Positions 22,879 to 35,738 are shown, numbered from the stretch's first letter. The stretch: 64,000 nt of DNA from Rheum nobile (GCA_027886185.1 WOAB01000476.1:2604001-2668000), one strand, 5' to 3'. Notes: generated by a model not told the origin, from the letters alone. Translations and numbers: made by a program.

Positions 22879-24222
22879 TTGATCAGTAAACAGATGGTGA
22901 ACACAAGGAACGTTATCCGTGTTGGTGTTGGGCCGAGCAATGACCCTAGACCAAACCCGAAGATTGATGCAGACCCATCAGGAGAGCGTGAGTCTATCTT
23001 CAACAATAATCCAGGAGACAATGGCCAAGCTCAGGCCGAAGCTCCAGTAGTGCTCGATGCAGCAACAATCGCAGCAATTCGGGGGATTGTTATGCAAGCA
23101 TTCACCGAGATAATGCGACCAATCGCACCTCAGGCACAAGGAGTGCCAGTACCTCCAGAAGTTCCGAGGTTTGAGGAACAAGAGAACCAGGTACTACAGG
23201 GAGGCGTGATCAGGAGTAGAGGGGAATATGGCCGAGCTCTGAAGGCCATTAACTCTATGAGACCCGACAGCTACGATGGAAAGGGAGAGTCAGTCAGAGT
23301 GGCTCATTGGTTTTCCCACATGGAGCGATTGTTCCGTAATGTGGAGTGTACTGAAGCGGAGAAAGTGCACATAGCTTCTCTACAGTTGAAGGAAGAAGCC
23401 AGTGAATGGTGGGAGAGTACCGGCTTAGCTGATAGCCCGGTGTTGACCTGGTCAATGTTTAAGACCAAGATGACGGACCGTTTCTTCTCTCGTGCTATGA
23501 GGGAGGAGAAACACAAGGAGTTCTTGTATCCTAAGACAGATGGATTGAAGGTGACCGAGCTTGCCACTAAGTTTAATCATCTTCTGTAATATGCTGAACC
23601 AGAGATATCCAGTGAGGCTCAGAAGATCTGGTACTTCCATGAATGGATGAACCTAGATATTAAACCATGGATGGTTCACCACACATGCTCTACTCTCGAG
23701 CAGTATGTGGATGCGGCCTACAAGTTTGAGGTAACTTTGGAGGAGTCAACCAGGAAGCGTGATAGCCAGAGGCAAGTGCAGAACCAGCCTCAGGCAAGTG
23801 GGTTTAAATGTCCCGCACCACCTTCTGATTTTGCCAAGTCCAGCAAGGCAAAGACAGAAACGACTCGAGATGGGTCAACTCAGCAATCGGGTCAGAGCAA
23901 GAGTCTGATCCAATGCCATAATTGTGGTGCATCTGGGCACAAGAATTTTGCATGTCGGAATGAGAAGAAGACGTGTTTTGGTTGTGGAAAGGAAGGACAT
24001 ATGCAGAGGTTCTGTCGACAGGGAATGCAAAAAGGAGCGGAGTCACAACAGGGGTCTGTTAATCCAAACAACAGACCTAGGTTTAAACCAGCAAAGACTT
24101 CCAATCCTTCGATGCAGACAACTGCACAGGATAAGAGGAAAGCCCCAGTGACTTCTGGAAGTCAGGGTCAACGTCTTTACGTGATGCATGAGGCGGATGG
24201 ACCCTATGCTCCTAATGCTTAG
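22879..24222 (+). pseudogene. E3 gag, interrupted by one stop
   Basis: The lineage start is MVNTRN (codons from 22894). The retrotransposon gag domain is clear (SYDGKGESVRVAHWFSHMER, LKEEASEWWESTGL, FFSRAMREEKHKEFLYPK). A TAA at 23587-23589 breaks the frame, which then continues in the same frame to 24222. Two zinc knuckles follow, CHNCGASGHKNFAC and CFGCGKEGHMQRFC. The frame ends at a TAG where E4 reads on into the protease. Confidence 0.85.
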
Positions 24223-26160
24223 AGTACTTTGTATCTGCATTATACTTTTGTTAATGTGTTGTTGATGTGGGTGCTACCCAGACTTTCATTTTGGATGGTT
24301 GTAAGTTAAGTTCTGTATGCGGCTAAGTTTGTGAACCTTTGGTTATAAATATTATTAATATGAAATATTTGGTTAGAACAAATCGTCTGTCGGAATTGTC
24401 GATTACCATCAAGGGTAAGAAATTCAAAGCGATTTGACCTAAATAACCATGGTCCCATACGATAATTATTCTCGGTATGGATTGACGGAAGCGTCATAAG
24501 GCAGTGATAGACTTCAGTTTTTGATATTCCTGTGGTTAGAGGATTTCCAGGTGTCTTTCCAGAAGATATTCCTGGATACCCCGAATCGTGTTGTGGAGTT
24601 TGCCGTTGATCTCAAGCCGAGTACCACGCCGATCTCTGAGGCACCGTACCGGATGGCTCCTGTTGAGATGCAAGAGTTGAAGAAGCAACTCAAGGACCTT
24701 CTTGACAAAAGTTATATAAAGCTGAGTGCATCACCTTGAGTAGGAGTGCCCTAGTTTTATTTGTCAAAAAGAAAGATGTACCGTTTCGACTTTGTTTTGA
24801 CTTTCGAGAGTTGAATAAAGTCACGATCAAGAGCAAGTATATGTTGCCAAGGAGTGATGATCTGTTGGATCAACTACAGGGAGCAAAAGTTTTCTCCAAG
24901 ATCGACCGGAGGTCTGGTTTTTATCAGCTCAGGATTCGTGAGGATGATATTCCGAGGATTGCGTTCGGACGAGAGATGGTCACTACGAGTTTGCAGTCAT
25001 GCCATCTGGGCTTCGAATGCTCCAGCAGTTTTCATGAACCTAGTGCATTGATGTTTTAGACCAGTACTTGAATAAGTTCATAGTGGTCTTCATCAATGGC
25101 ATTTTGATATTTTCCCGAGCAAGGAAGCTCACAGGGAACATCTGCGGATTGCTTTATCGGTCCTTAGACCAAGTCGGCTGTACACAAAGTGGGCTAAGTG
25201 TGATTGTTGGATCTAGAAGTGGCTTTCTTAGGCCATGTGATCAATAAGAATGAGGTTATGGTTATTCCCCAGAAGAGTGAATCAGTAGTTGTTTGGAAGA
25301 GGCCTCAGGGTGTGAGCGAGGTGCGTAGTTTCCCAGAGCTTGCTGAGCATTATAGACGGTTCATGGAAGGATTTTTCTAAGATCACTCCACCTATGACCA
25401 GTCTGTTCCACAAGGTCAACAAGAAGTTGTCTGGGATGACAAGTGCAAGACCAGTTTTCAAGAAGTTGAAACAGTGTCTGACTTATGCACCAGTTTGGCG
25501 TTGTCGGAAGGAATGATGGTTATATGGTCTATAGTAATGCTTCGAGAAATGGGTTGGGATGTGTCTTTGATGCAGAGGGGCAAGGTTATTGCATACGCAT
25601 CTAGATAATTGAAAACCTATGAAGCAAACTAACCAACACATGACCTAGAACTAGCAGCAATAGTGTTTGCATTGGAAACTGAGGTTACTTGGGTGACCCA
25701 GAGGTCAGCAGAAGTTTTCCACCAGGAGATTGTCCGTTTACATGGCATTCCTAAAGACCATTGTATCGGATCGAGATGGCCGATTCATGTCAAGGTTCTG
25801 GCAAGAGCTTTATAAGGCCATGAGAACTGAATTAAGATTCAGTACAACATTTCATCCTCAGACAGATGGACAGTCTGAAAGGACCATCCAGACCCTGGAG
25901 GATATGCTAAGAGCACGTGCACTCGATCGTCCGACTAGCTGGGAAGACATCCTGAGTCTGATTGAGTTCACGTACAATAATAGCTGGCATGCTAAGATCA
26001 AGATGGCTCCGTTTGAAGCTTTATATGGTCTCAAATGCAGATCTCTGATTTGTTGGGATAAGAATGCCGACAAGATTCTGCTTGGACCAGAGTTGGTCGA
26101 AAGGACAGCTCTAGACATTGCTTGATTAGACAGAGTATGTTGACCGCCCAGAGTCGACAG
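24223..26160 (+). pseudogene. E3 pol remains
   Basis: Fragments in order are a weak protease region, an RT entry block (APYRMAPVEMQELKKQLKDL), RT pieces (FDFRELNKVTIKSKY, LLDQLQGAKVFSKIDRRSG) with frameshifts and a lost VMPFGL block, RNase H traces, and an integrase core (IVSDRDGRFMSRFWQELYK, then TDGQSERTIQTLEDMLRAR). Near 25700 the sequence jumps from RNase H to the integrase core, so the integrase zinc-binding domain is missing. No active enzyme is possible. Confidence 0.8.
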
Positions 26161-26648
26161 AGGTCACATTGGAGGAGTTTTCCCATAAACGGGAGAAGCA
26201 AGTTAAGGAAAAGGGTGGGCAACAGGATCGCCAGGTTGGTTCATTCAAACGACCGGCATTGCCTACCAAGTTTGAAAAGTCTGGTCGTGCCAAGACCGAG
26301 ACAACTCAGTCTGACTCTGCCAGAGGCTCAGGTTGGAGCAGCAGAGTAATTCAGTGCCACAACTGTGGTGAAGTTGGTCATAAAAAAAATTTTAATTGCC
26401 AAAAGGACAAGAGAGTATGTCATAATTGTGGGAGAGAAGGCCACATAAAAATATACTGCAGACTGAAGGGTCAGGGACCAATGCAGTCTTATCAGGCGTC
26501 AAATGTTGGCGGTGGGCAGAACCCAAGGCTAGAGGCATCTGCTCCTGAGCAGTCTATGGCTCGTAATAAAGGCAAAGCGCCTATGGGGTCTTCAGGCCAA
26601 GGGCAAAGACTCTTTGTAATGAGCCAAGCCAACGGAGAAGAACCCTGA
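26161..26648 (+). pseudogene. Second, displaced gag zinc-knuckle segment in E3
   Basis: After the integrase core the sequence switches to a gag C-terminus: GRAKTETTQSDSARGS, CHNCGEVGHKKNFNC, CHNCGREGHIKIYC, ending at a TGA. It differs from the E3 gag at 23880-24040, so it came from another family member. The switch occurs at a short match, GAGGTCACATTGGAGGAG, that resembles the E3 gag GAGGTAACTTTGGAGGAG. Confidence 0.8.
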
Positions 26649-27487
26649 TCCATTAAGTTGTATTTATGTCAAGTCTTTCTTTAAGATTAAGGAGTAGCGA
26701 CGTGTGTCGATAATCTCCGTGGTATCATGATCTGGTTGTTCAACTTTTGTCAATTAAGGTAATGTTTGAATGATAATGAAGTGTTTCCTTGTTTTGGAAA
26801 TTTCAGAATGCGTTATCGTTACGAATTAGTTGTTCATACGAAACCTCGTAAGTGTCGAGAACAGCTTATGCCAAGTGAGGATAAAGACTGTCGGACTTAT
26901 GGTGGTGGAGTATTGTGGGCAACTTAGATGTTCGTCCCCTATATGATTAATCACAGGGTCGACTCTGCTGTTTAAATCTAAATCCATTCTTAAGATTCTT
27001 CTTCATATATAGAGTATGTCATCTATAAGGCTGGGTGCAACTCTTTGAGGAAGATTAAGTTGTAAGAGTTATTGTGTTAAGAAGAAAGGTTGCAGTTTAA
27101 GAGGGGATATGCCAATGATCCCGATGTATTAAAGATTCAGTAAAGAGAATTGTCTATATACACCTAAGGAATAAAGTGGTAAGCGGTATCCCATACGCTG
27201 AGTTTTTTTTTCCAAGCTTCCTTAAGAGATAAAGGATGAACTTGTGGAGTTATGTTCGGAGAGACTAAGAGCTATCTCTCATAAGTGAGTTGTGTATAAG
27301 CATCGAGACGAGCGAATCATTTTCATAATGATATCCTAAAGAATTAAGAGTAATATCTCTTGTGATCCATTTCAAGGATGAAGTGAATAAGGATATTGAA
27401 TCCAAGTGGTAAGATTGGTGTTGAGGCAGGACCCTCATTGGCTTAATGCAAGTTTCAGGGTCGAAACTTCTTTTAAGGGGGAGGTGA
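26649..27487 (+). other. E3 post-pol region and polypurine tract
   Basis: It is non-coding. It ends in TTTTAAGGGGGAGG (27472-27484), which matches the E4 polypurine tract. The part around 27113-27460 is homologous to the debris at 10838. Confidence 0.65.
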
Positions 27488-29966
27488 TGTGATACCCCAT
27501 ATTTCTATAAGGTTATTTTGGGAATTTTGGGAATTTTCCCGAGTACCCGTTTCGTACGTCGGATTTAATTCAGATAGTTTGAGACATTCTGTAATGTGCT
27601 CTGCCTCTGTAATGTGCTATGCCTCTGTAATATTTTTCTCAGTGAAATAACATACAGTCGACGCATTTTATGAGTTAATACTCGTTCGTGTACGAATATA
27701 TTTAACACGGGATTAAGATTATTGCCCAAGAGTTATCATCCAATGGGCACTAAAGTACAAGTTTGTCACCCTAAGGTTTTTATCCAAGAGGCAAAGTGCA
27801 AGGTTATTACCCAAGGGATGGGAAGGAAGCTTCCTACCTCCTTCCTTCACCTTGGATTTGCCTATATAAGGATGGCTTGGGAGGAAGAGAGAGCTCACAC
27901 TCTCAAAGCTCTCAAACTCTCAAAAACGCTCTCTTCGGGAAAGCTCAGGTCAAACGTCGAAGCTCGTTTGGTGTCGTTTCCGGTGGCCAAGAGAAGCTTG
28001 GGAGGCCCTTAGAAGCCTAGAAACCAATCAAGGCGAAAGACGAGCCAAACCGATCGTCGAGGGTGAGTTTTTCCTCTCGTATTTCAGTTTTTGTTTAGCG
28101 ACGGGGACCGCCGGATAGAGGCGGCGACCGCCAGCTTGAAGGCAGCGACCGCCGGCCAGAACACGGCGCCCGCCGTGATGAGCACGGCGACCGCCGTGAA
28201 GAGCCCGGCGACCGCCGTGAAGAAGGGCCAACCGTCGGGAAGAAACACCTTTGAGCGGCACCCGCCGCGTGGGAGGCGGCGCCCGCCGCGTGGGAGGCGG
28301 CGCCCGCCGTGGTGAAGGTGGCGCCCGCCGTGGTGAAGGCGGCGCCCGCCGTAAGTGGGGCGGCGCTCGCCGCAAGTTTGGTTGTTGGCCGGTTGCTGTC
28401 GTGGCTTCCGTGGCCTTCGTTCGGGTTTCGTTTCCTTCGATTCCTTTCGTTCCTTCTTAGGTTCGTATTGATGTTTGTCGAATCTAACTTAGGGTTTCTT
28501 TGTGGGTCGATCCGAAGGAATATGTGCTCCAGATCTGTCCGTGTGTCGAGCCCGGAATCCCGTCGTTAGACTTCATTCAAACTCTGCGGATTCAGGCAAG
28601 TGGCGGTTCGCTCTTGCTCATCGTTCCATATTTACATTAATTATCAGTTGTTTATCTGAGTAATTAATTTGGAATGATTACTGTGTTTATCTGGAATTGG
28701 TTTTATAAACTGTTTTGGAAACTGTAATAATGATATTAATAGGTTGTATATCTGTTAGAACAACGCTATTATTTATGTTCGCCTTGAGGGCATTTATGTG
28801 GATTTATCCTGAACTATTGTTGTGCTTGAACTGTTAGTTAGCACGAGTATTCGTAGGAACGCCTGGACTCTGAGAGGTCCATTCGTTTCTTTATAACTTG
28901 GGAAAAAGGGCGAGCAAGGCCCTACGATAGTAGAGGCTTGGACTCTACGAGGTTCATTCCTTCGATATAAGTCCAGAGGCTTGGATTCTGTGAGGTCAAT
29001 TCCTTAGTTTTATGTCCTGTGTGACAGAGCATATGTTTAAAAGCTTATAATGTAATGTGGGTTTTGGAATTTAATAAGATAAAGTGCCCGCGAGTGCACA
29101 TAATTAATATACCTTTGGCGAGTAGTGCAGCTAAGTAAGTAGTGCAGCTAGGAAAGCTCGTCTCGACTTTTGATCAGAGTACGTTCTCTTTCCAATCTGG
29201 ATTCGCTGTAAGCGGTGAGGTTGGTCGTGAACCGAAACATCTAAGTCAGCTTTTAAATCACTGATGTCTGATTCTTTAAACGTTCCAGATTTGTCATATT
29301 TCCTTAAAGACTCAATCTCTTGGAGTCTCTTTTCGGGTCGATTTCTGTGAAGATTCAGTCTTCCAGAATCTTCTCTTGTGCATACCTCTTGTTTATTCCA
29401 GTAGGAGTATGATGGTTGACTATCGTCATCGGCTATTATTCGAGAAGCGATGAGTCTAACCTAATACGACTGCTTCGAACCACTCAGCTTTGTACCCTTG
29501 CATAGTCTATTCAGTAGACTAACCAACCGTAATTGTTCTCTGCATGGTTGGCTGGTTTCATCTGTTCGATTCGGCACATCAGATAGAGCGAAGATATAAG
29601 GAGACTAGATTGACTATGAAGACGACGGTTGTTTTTGGATGTTTTTAATAATTTCTTTTAATCAGGTTGAGATCCTTGGGAGATGACCATTGTGGTCAAG
29701 ATCCTTGTTTGTAATATATTTAAAAGACTTCCGTTGTACCTTGTTTAAAGACTTCCGCTGTACTTTGTTAAACTATGTGTTTGTCCTATTCGGGATTGGG
29801 ATGTAATCTCGGGACTCATGTTTTATATGAATAAAGTTATCATTTTGTATCATTGTATTTCATGGTTTGTATTCAAACGGTAAAGCCTTGGGTGATCTCG
29901 GTAAGGAACACTGAGGTCACTGGCGGTAATACATTTCCAAATGGGTTCAGATTTGGGGGTGTTACA
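27488..29966 (+). repeat. E3 right LTR (2479 bp)
   Basis: It has the same ends as the left LTR. It carries a short tandem duplication, TAATGTGCTCTGCCTCTG-like (about 27593-27628), absent from the left copy. It holds a word-A array at 28098-28375. Confidence 0.9.
28098..28375 (+). repeat. Word-A array in the E3 right LTR
   Basis: About twelve words in the same order as in the left LTR, with one unit fewer or changed in the 21-bp part. Confidence 0.9.
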
Positions 29967-30065
29967 CCGTACATAGTTCTGTAAACTTGACACTCCATGC
30001 AAGGTGTGGTGCACGGTGTACTACTAGGTCTGTGAGGTGAGTCGCATGGACCTTGCATTCCATCC

Positions 30066-31033
30066 TATAAAGATAAGGACCCACATCGTGTGTCATGTTG
30101 CTAAGACTTTTGGCTTTCCATTTTTGGGCTAATTATAATGGGATTGAGGTCCTTGTTCTGATCAAGTGTTGCGTGATTTTGGCTCCTCAAGTCTCTAAGA
30201 GCCTAAAGAACCCGAGGGGCAAAATGACGACGTAATTTATTATATTTGGTTTTTAATTAATTTAAATAAAATCAGCTTACTTAATATCTATTGTGGGATA
30301 TTTAAGAGGCTCGTTTAAGATAATGGGCTTAATTATTGCTTACCATAACATACTTTATTGCATTTAAGGTAATGGGCCTATTCTCTAATTCAATTTCAAG
30401 AACCTATGTCTGACTGGAGCATAGGAGGAGAATCAGAGGATTCAAGCCCCACCCTTTGACGCATTCTTTGGTGCAGATTGTCCGGATTCAAGATCAATCA
30501 AGTTTCTTCTCGTGGAAATCAATCATCTCTCTTTCAATCTTGAAGTGGTGCAAATTCTTACTACCACATTGTCGAGATTCAATCATGGACGTTGTCATCT
30601 GCCTATTCTCAAATGGATACATTTTGTGGTGTACTAGTGTAAAAACTTTGTCGTTCTATTTTGTATCAATACTCCAATTACATTTATTAATAGTAATAAA
30701 ATATCCCTATCAAATAGTTTTATATTTCTAAGTAATGCTTGGTTAAAATTGAGCCATCTATGATAAAATTTATATAAACTTTTAAAAAATTATTGTTTCT
30801 AAGTTTTCCAAAAAAAAAATTATTTTTTTCTGAGATAACTGAATATGATTTCTATTTAAGATCCAACATGGAATTGGACATCTATGATAATACTTTTCAA
30901 TTTTATTTTCTATTTTATAGTATGATATTTTTTATGAACACTAATATATAAAAATTAACCATCTACTGTACCACAAAACGTATTTAATTTTATAGATTTT
31001 AACGTCACATTATTATAAATATTTAATAAATCT
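30066..31033. other. AT-rich DNA, no gene seen
   Basis: It may include the rest of the Tat 3' region up to about 30250. Beyond that only AT-rich, low-complexity DNA with short frames was seen. Confidence 0.5.
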
Positions 31034-31643
31034 AATACCATTAGAGTTGTCAAAAAGTGACTGAACCCGTTTTACCGACCTGACCGACCCGCTTTTGGAC
31101 CCGACTCGACCTGACCGAAATTTTTGGTAACCCGAATTACCGAACCCGATTTTACCGAGACCGAACCCGACCCGATTAACGAATAAATGTGGAGTACTAA
31201 TAAAATATAACATAAAATATAATGATAAATGACATATAAATAATGATAATATACTCAATTATCCTAAATAAAACATTGTTGTACTTATATAATTTTTTAT
31301 AATGTAGAAATTTACAAATTAATATAATATACATTAAAAATAAAAATAAAATATGATTTTGGTCTACTAATATCAATAAAATTAAAATAATTAATAATAA
31401 TATTGATATTTTAATTCATTTTAACTTATTTTGACATATTTAAATTAGTTTTTAAATTTTTAATGCTATTTAAATAGTGAACAAAAGATTTAAAAATTGA
31501 CGCTCTTAATCCGTTGGTCAACCTGAACCGCCCGCTAACCTGTAATGACCCGACTGGTTTGACATGTTATCCGAAATTACCCGACATGTTCTCAACTCGA
31601 ATCCGAAATAACCGAACCGAACCGAACTCGACTTGACCGATCC

Positions 31644-32083
31644 TATTGAGTATGCTTGAATTCAACTAAGGGCCGACGCCGGGTCGCGGTGGATTTGGAC
31701 GCCCCGCAGTGGGGCAACTGAGAGTTGCCGAGTGCTGTCGCCGGGTCGTGGTGAGGTTGGCGCCTCGCGGTGGGAAGGCCACCGCCCCGCGGTGGAAAGA
31801 CCACCGCTCCGCGGTGAGGAACACCGCCCCGTGCTGGATGGATTCATCTCGCGGTGGGCCATGGGCCGGTGTCATGAGGCCCAAAATCTGTCAGGGTAGA
31901 TTAGCACTATATATAGTCGTCTAATGTAAACCCTAATTGTAATCTAAAATTTCTGCCTCCTAATACAATCTGATCTCACTCTGTTCGTGGACGTAGCCAA
32001 TTTGGTGAACCACGTAAATCTGTGTTCGTTTGTTCTTGTTCTTTCTTGTTTGTTTGTTTGTCTCTCTCTCAATCCGCACAACA
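31644..32083 (+). repeat. Copia left LTR (440 bp)
   Basis: It starts TATTGAG, where the right LTR has TGTTGAG (one G-to-A change in the terminal dinucleotide), and ends CGCACAACA. The TATA box TATATATAG is at 31908-31916. A word-B array lies 53 bp upstream. Confidence 0.95.
31678..31855 (+). repeat. Word-B array in the copia left U3
   Basis: It opens with GCCGGGTCGCGGTGG (31678-31692), the exact reverse complement of the E2 15-mer. It then has CGCCCCGCAGTGG, GCGCCTCGCGGTGG, CCACCGCCCCGCGGTGG, CACCGCTCCGCGGTG and CACCGCCCCGTGCTGG. The CCACCGCCCCGCGGTGG copy has perfect 7-base arms around CCC. Confidence 0.9.
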
Positions 32084-32086
32084 AAC

Positions 32087-32098
32087 TTGTATCAGAGC
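32087..32098 (+). other. Copia primer binding site, tRNA-iMet
   Basis: TTGTATCAGAGC differs by one base from the tRNA-iMet complement and lies four bases after the LTR. Confidence 0.85.
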
Positions 32099-32135
32099 TT
32101 CGGGTTAGATCGGCGTTTGTAATCAGGAGAGAAGG

Positions 32136-35100
32136 ATGTCTGCTATGAACATCAAGATCGACAAGTTCACGGGGAGGAACAGTTTCAGTCTATGGCAGAT
32201 CAAGATGCGGGCTTTGCTGAAGCAACAGGGTCTATGGGGGCCGCTGAAGGTAAAGGCAGGCGAGAACGCCACCGCTGAGATGGCCATTCAGGAGGAGAAG
32301 GCACACTCAACGATTATGTTGTGCCTGGCAGATGATGTCATCACCGAAATTTTGGATGAAGATTATGCCGCTGGGTTGTGGTTGAAGTTGGAGAGTCTTT
32401 ACATGACGAAGTCTCTCACCAACAAGCTACTTCTGAAGCAACGTATGTTCGGCCTGCGTATACAGGAAGGTACGAAACTCAAGGAGCATTTAGAACAACT
32501 TAATACTATTCTGTTAGAATTAAGGAATATTGATGTTAAGGTTGAAGATGAGGATGTTTCCTTGATTTTGTTAGTATCTCTGCACAGTTCGTATGAGAAT
32601 TTTGTTCAGTCATTCATAGTTGGGAAAGATACAGTAACTCTGGAAGACGTCAGGTCTGCCCTTCATTCAAGGGAACTACGTCATCAGGCGAATGGCACGA
32701 GTTCAGATAATCAGGCCTCTGGGCTGTTTACCAGCGGAGGCAAGGGGCAAGGAAAAGGGAAGAAGAAGGAAAAGAAGCCGTCTTCTTCAAAGGGTCCTAA
32801 GCCGAACGATGTCTGCAACTACTGTAAAGAGAAAGGGCATTGGAAGAACGAATGTCCTAAGAAGAAGAAACCGCAGGATTCTGGTTCTGCAGCTGTTGCA
32901 GAAGATGACTTTGCACTTGATGAGGATATAGCTCTGGTTGCTGGTGGACACACTAATCAGGATGATGTGTGGGTTCTCGATTCCGGGGCTTCCTATCACA
33001 TATGTCCTAAGAGAGAGTGGTTCAAAACCTATAAGCAGGTAGATGGTGGCAGTGTTTCCATGGCCAACAGTTCTGTCTGCAATGCGGTTGGAATTGACTC
33101 TATCAAGATCAGGACACATGATGGCAGATTCTGTACATTGAACGAGGTCAGGCATGTTCCACTTATTACCAAGAATTTGATATCTCTGAGTCTGCTGGAC
33201 AGTAAGGGGTTCTGTTTCAAGGGTGAAGGTGGAGTTCTGAATGTCTGTAAGGGTTCTGATGTTATCCTAAAAGGTGTCAAAAAGGGCACTTTATATTTCC
33301 TACAGGGTTCTACTGTTTCTGGGTCTGTTTCTGTTGCATCTTCAGAGATTCACAAGGATGATATGACTAAGTTATGGCACATGAGACTTGGTCATATGGG
33401 TGAAAAGGGGATGCAAATTCTGGCAAAGGAAGATCTTCTTGGTGGTCACAAGATCACGAGTCTTGACTTTTGTGAGCACTGTGTCTTTGGGAAGCTACAC
33501 CGCAGCAAGTTTCCAAAGGGTATTCACAGGACAAAAGGCACACTTGATTACATCCATGCGGATTGTTGGGGCCCGGCTAGCGTTGAGTCTCTTGGAGGTC
33601 AGAGGTATTTCTTGACTGTCATTGATGATTACTCAAGAATGACTTGGCTGTTTGTCATGAAGCACAAAGGAGAGGCTTTCAAGAACTTCAAGGAGTGGAA
33701 AACGTTAGTGGAGAATCAAACAGGGAAGAAGATCAAAAGGCTGCGAACTGATAATGGTCTGGAGTTCTGTTCGTCTGAGTTTGATCAGTTCTGCAAGGAT
33801 GCTGGAATTGCTCGTCATCACACAGTCAGGCATACACCACAGCAGAATGGTGTAGCTGAGAGGATGAATCAGACACTACTGGAGAGAGCGAGGTGCATGC
33901 TCTCTAATGCAAAACTGGATAGGAGATTTTGGGCAGCAGCAGTGACTACATCATGCTACTTGATAAACCGTGGACCTCACACTGGCATAAACTGCAAAAC
34001 ACCTTACGAGGTGTGGTCTAGTAAGCGTGCTGATTACTCGAGTCTGAAGGTTTTTGGTTGCACAGTTTATTACCATGTGAGTGAGGGTAAACTAGAGCCA
34101 AGAGCAAAGAAGGGAGTATTTGTGGGCTATGGAGATGGTGTCAAGGGATACAGAGTTTGGTCTCCATCTGAGAAGAGGGTTATTATGAGTAGAAGCGTCA
34201 TTTTTTATGAGAGTTCTATGCTTAACTCTACTGTGAAGTCCATAAAAGAAAGTAACAGTGTTGATAAACAGGTGGAGTTAGAAGTTCCTCTACAAGAAGA
34301 AGAGGAAGAACACCACAGTAAAGCTGAGTCGCCAGAATCTACACCATCAGATTCTCAACCATCAGAAGCTATTCATCAAAGTTTAGCTGAAGGTCGCTCA
34401 AGAAGGGTTGGAGTTAGGCCATCACAGAGGTATGGTTTTGAGGATATTGTGGGCTATGCACTACAGGTTGCCGAGGAGGTGGATACGTCTGAACCATCCA
34501 CCTACAAAGAAGCTGTATCAGGGTCTGAAGCTGCACAGTGGTTTGCAGCAATGGGAGATGAGATGGAATCACTTCATAAGAATTAGACTTGGGAGTTGGT
34601 CTCACTGCCTGCAGGGAGAAAGTTGAAGAAGTCCTTATATGGACTTAAGCAGTCTCCTAGGCAGTGGTATAAGAGATTTGACAGCTTTATGATGGAGCTC
34701 GGCTACAACAAGAGTGCATATGATTGTTGTGTTTACTATAACAAGTTGAAAGATGGCTCTCTCATCTACTTAGTTCTGTATGTAGATGACATGTTGGTAG
34801 CTGCAAAGAGCAAGACAGAAGTTCAAAAGTTGAAAGATCTCCTAAGTGGTGAGTTTGAGATGAAGGATCTGGGAGCAGCTCGAAAGATTCTAGGAATGGA
34901 GATTCTTAGAGACAAAGGTCAGAAGAAACTTTTCTTATCACAGAAAGGTTACATAGAGAAGGTGTTGTCAAGGTTTGGTATGTCAACCGGTAAGCCTATC
35001 GATACACCTTGTGCTGCTAATATCCATCTTACTACTCTGTATGCACCTCAGTCAACTGAGGAGAAGGAGTATATGTCTAGAGTCCCCTATGCTAGCGCGG

Positions 35101-35738
35101 TAGGGAGCTTGATGTATGCTATGGTCTGTACAAGACCAGATCTGGCACAGGCTGTTAGTGTTGTGAGCAGGTTCATGGTTCAACCAGAAAAGGAACACTG
35201 GCAAGCTGTGAAGAGAATATTCAGGTATCTGAGGGGAACATCTGATATTGGTCTCATTTATGGAGGTGATACACAGTGTTTGGTCACAGGGTATTCAGAC
35301 TCTGATTACGCTGGAGATGTTGATAGCAGGAGATCTATGACTGGTTATGTTTTCACTCTTGGTGGTTCTGTTATTAGCTGGAAGGCGACTCTGCAACCTA
35401 CTGTGACTTTGTCTACAACGGAAGCAGAGTACATGGCTTTGACGGAGGCTCCTAAAGAGGGAATATGGCTGAAAAGACTGGTTAGTGATCTGGGTCTACA
35501 TCATGATCAGGCAACTGTCTACTGTGACAGTCTGAGTGCTATATGCTTAGCCAAGGATCAGGTTCATCACGAACGGACTAAGCATATTGACGTGAGGTAT
35601 CATTTTCTGAGAAGTGAGAAGAGGATAAAGGTGAAGAAAGTAGGTACTGCTGATAATCCTGTTGATATGTTCACCAAGCCCGTTCCACATAGCAAGTTCC
35701 ATCACTGTTTGGACTTGCTAAACGTCAGAAGCTGTTAG
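32136..35738 (+). pseudogene. Copia gag-pol with one stop and an RT deletion
   Basis: One frame from ATG 32136 to TAG 35738, broken only by TAG at 34584-34586. In order: a gag domain (to about residue 200); zinc knuckle CNYCKEKGHWKNEC (227-240); protease VLDSGASYHIC (Asp 282); integrase HHCC (HMRLGHMG..., CEHCVFGK) and catalytic core (HADCWGP, RTDNGLEF, GVAERMNQTLL). RT begins with LPAGRK and jumps directly to LKKSLYGLKQSPRQW, an in-frame loss of roughly 120-150 residues that includes the first catalytic Asp region. The YVDDM motif (34779-34793) and RNase H (SDSDYAGD, TEAEYMAL, CDSLSAI) remain. Gag, protease and integrase look intact, so virus-like particles could form if translated, but reverse transcription could not occur. 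Confidence 0.9.

Larger units (their letters stand above)
19992..29966 (+). mobile_element. E3: Tekay-like chromovirus, complete ends, dead coding region
   Basis: LTRs of 2450 and 2479 bp flank a decayed internal region. The exact 5-bp target duplication CCGTA is at 19987-19991 and 29967-29971, and the flanks are two parts of one tandem repeat, so the insertion point is certain. The tRNA-iMet primer site, long LTRs and gag-pol order fit the Tekay/Del group of chromoviruses. Pol has deletions, frameshifts and a rearranged extra gag piece. Confidence 0.9.
18545..30065 (+). mobile_element. Tat-lineage element tail, split by E3
   Basis: The parts are an integrase end (18549-18947), a 40-bp tandem array (19150-19590) and a second tandem repeat of about 200 bp (19733-19991 continuing at 29972). 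Tandem arrays in the 3'UTR between integrase and the 3' LTR are a known feature of plant Tat elements. The 5' part is lost beside the Athila element, and no 3' LTR was recognised beyond 30065. Confidence 0.65.
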
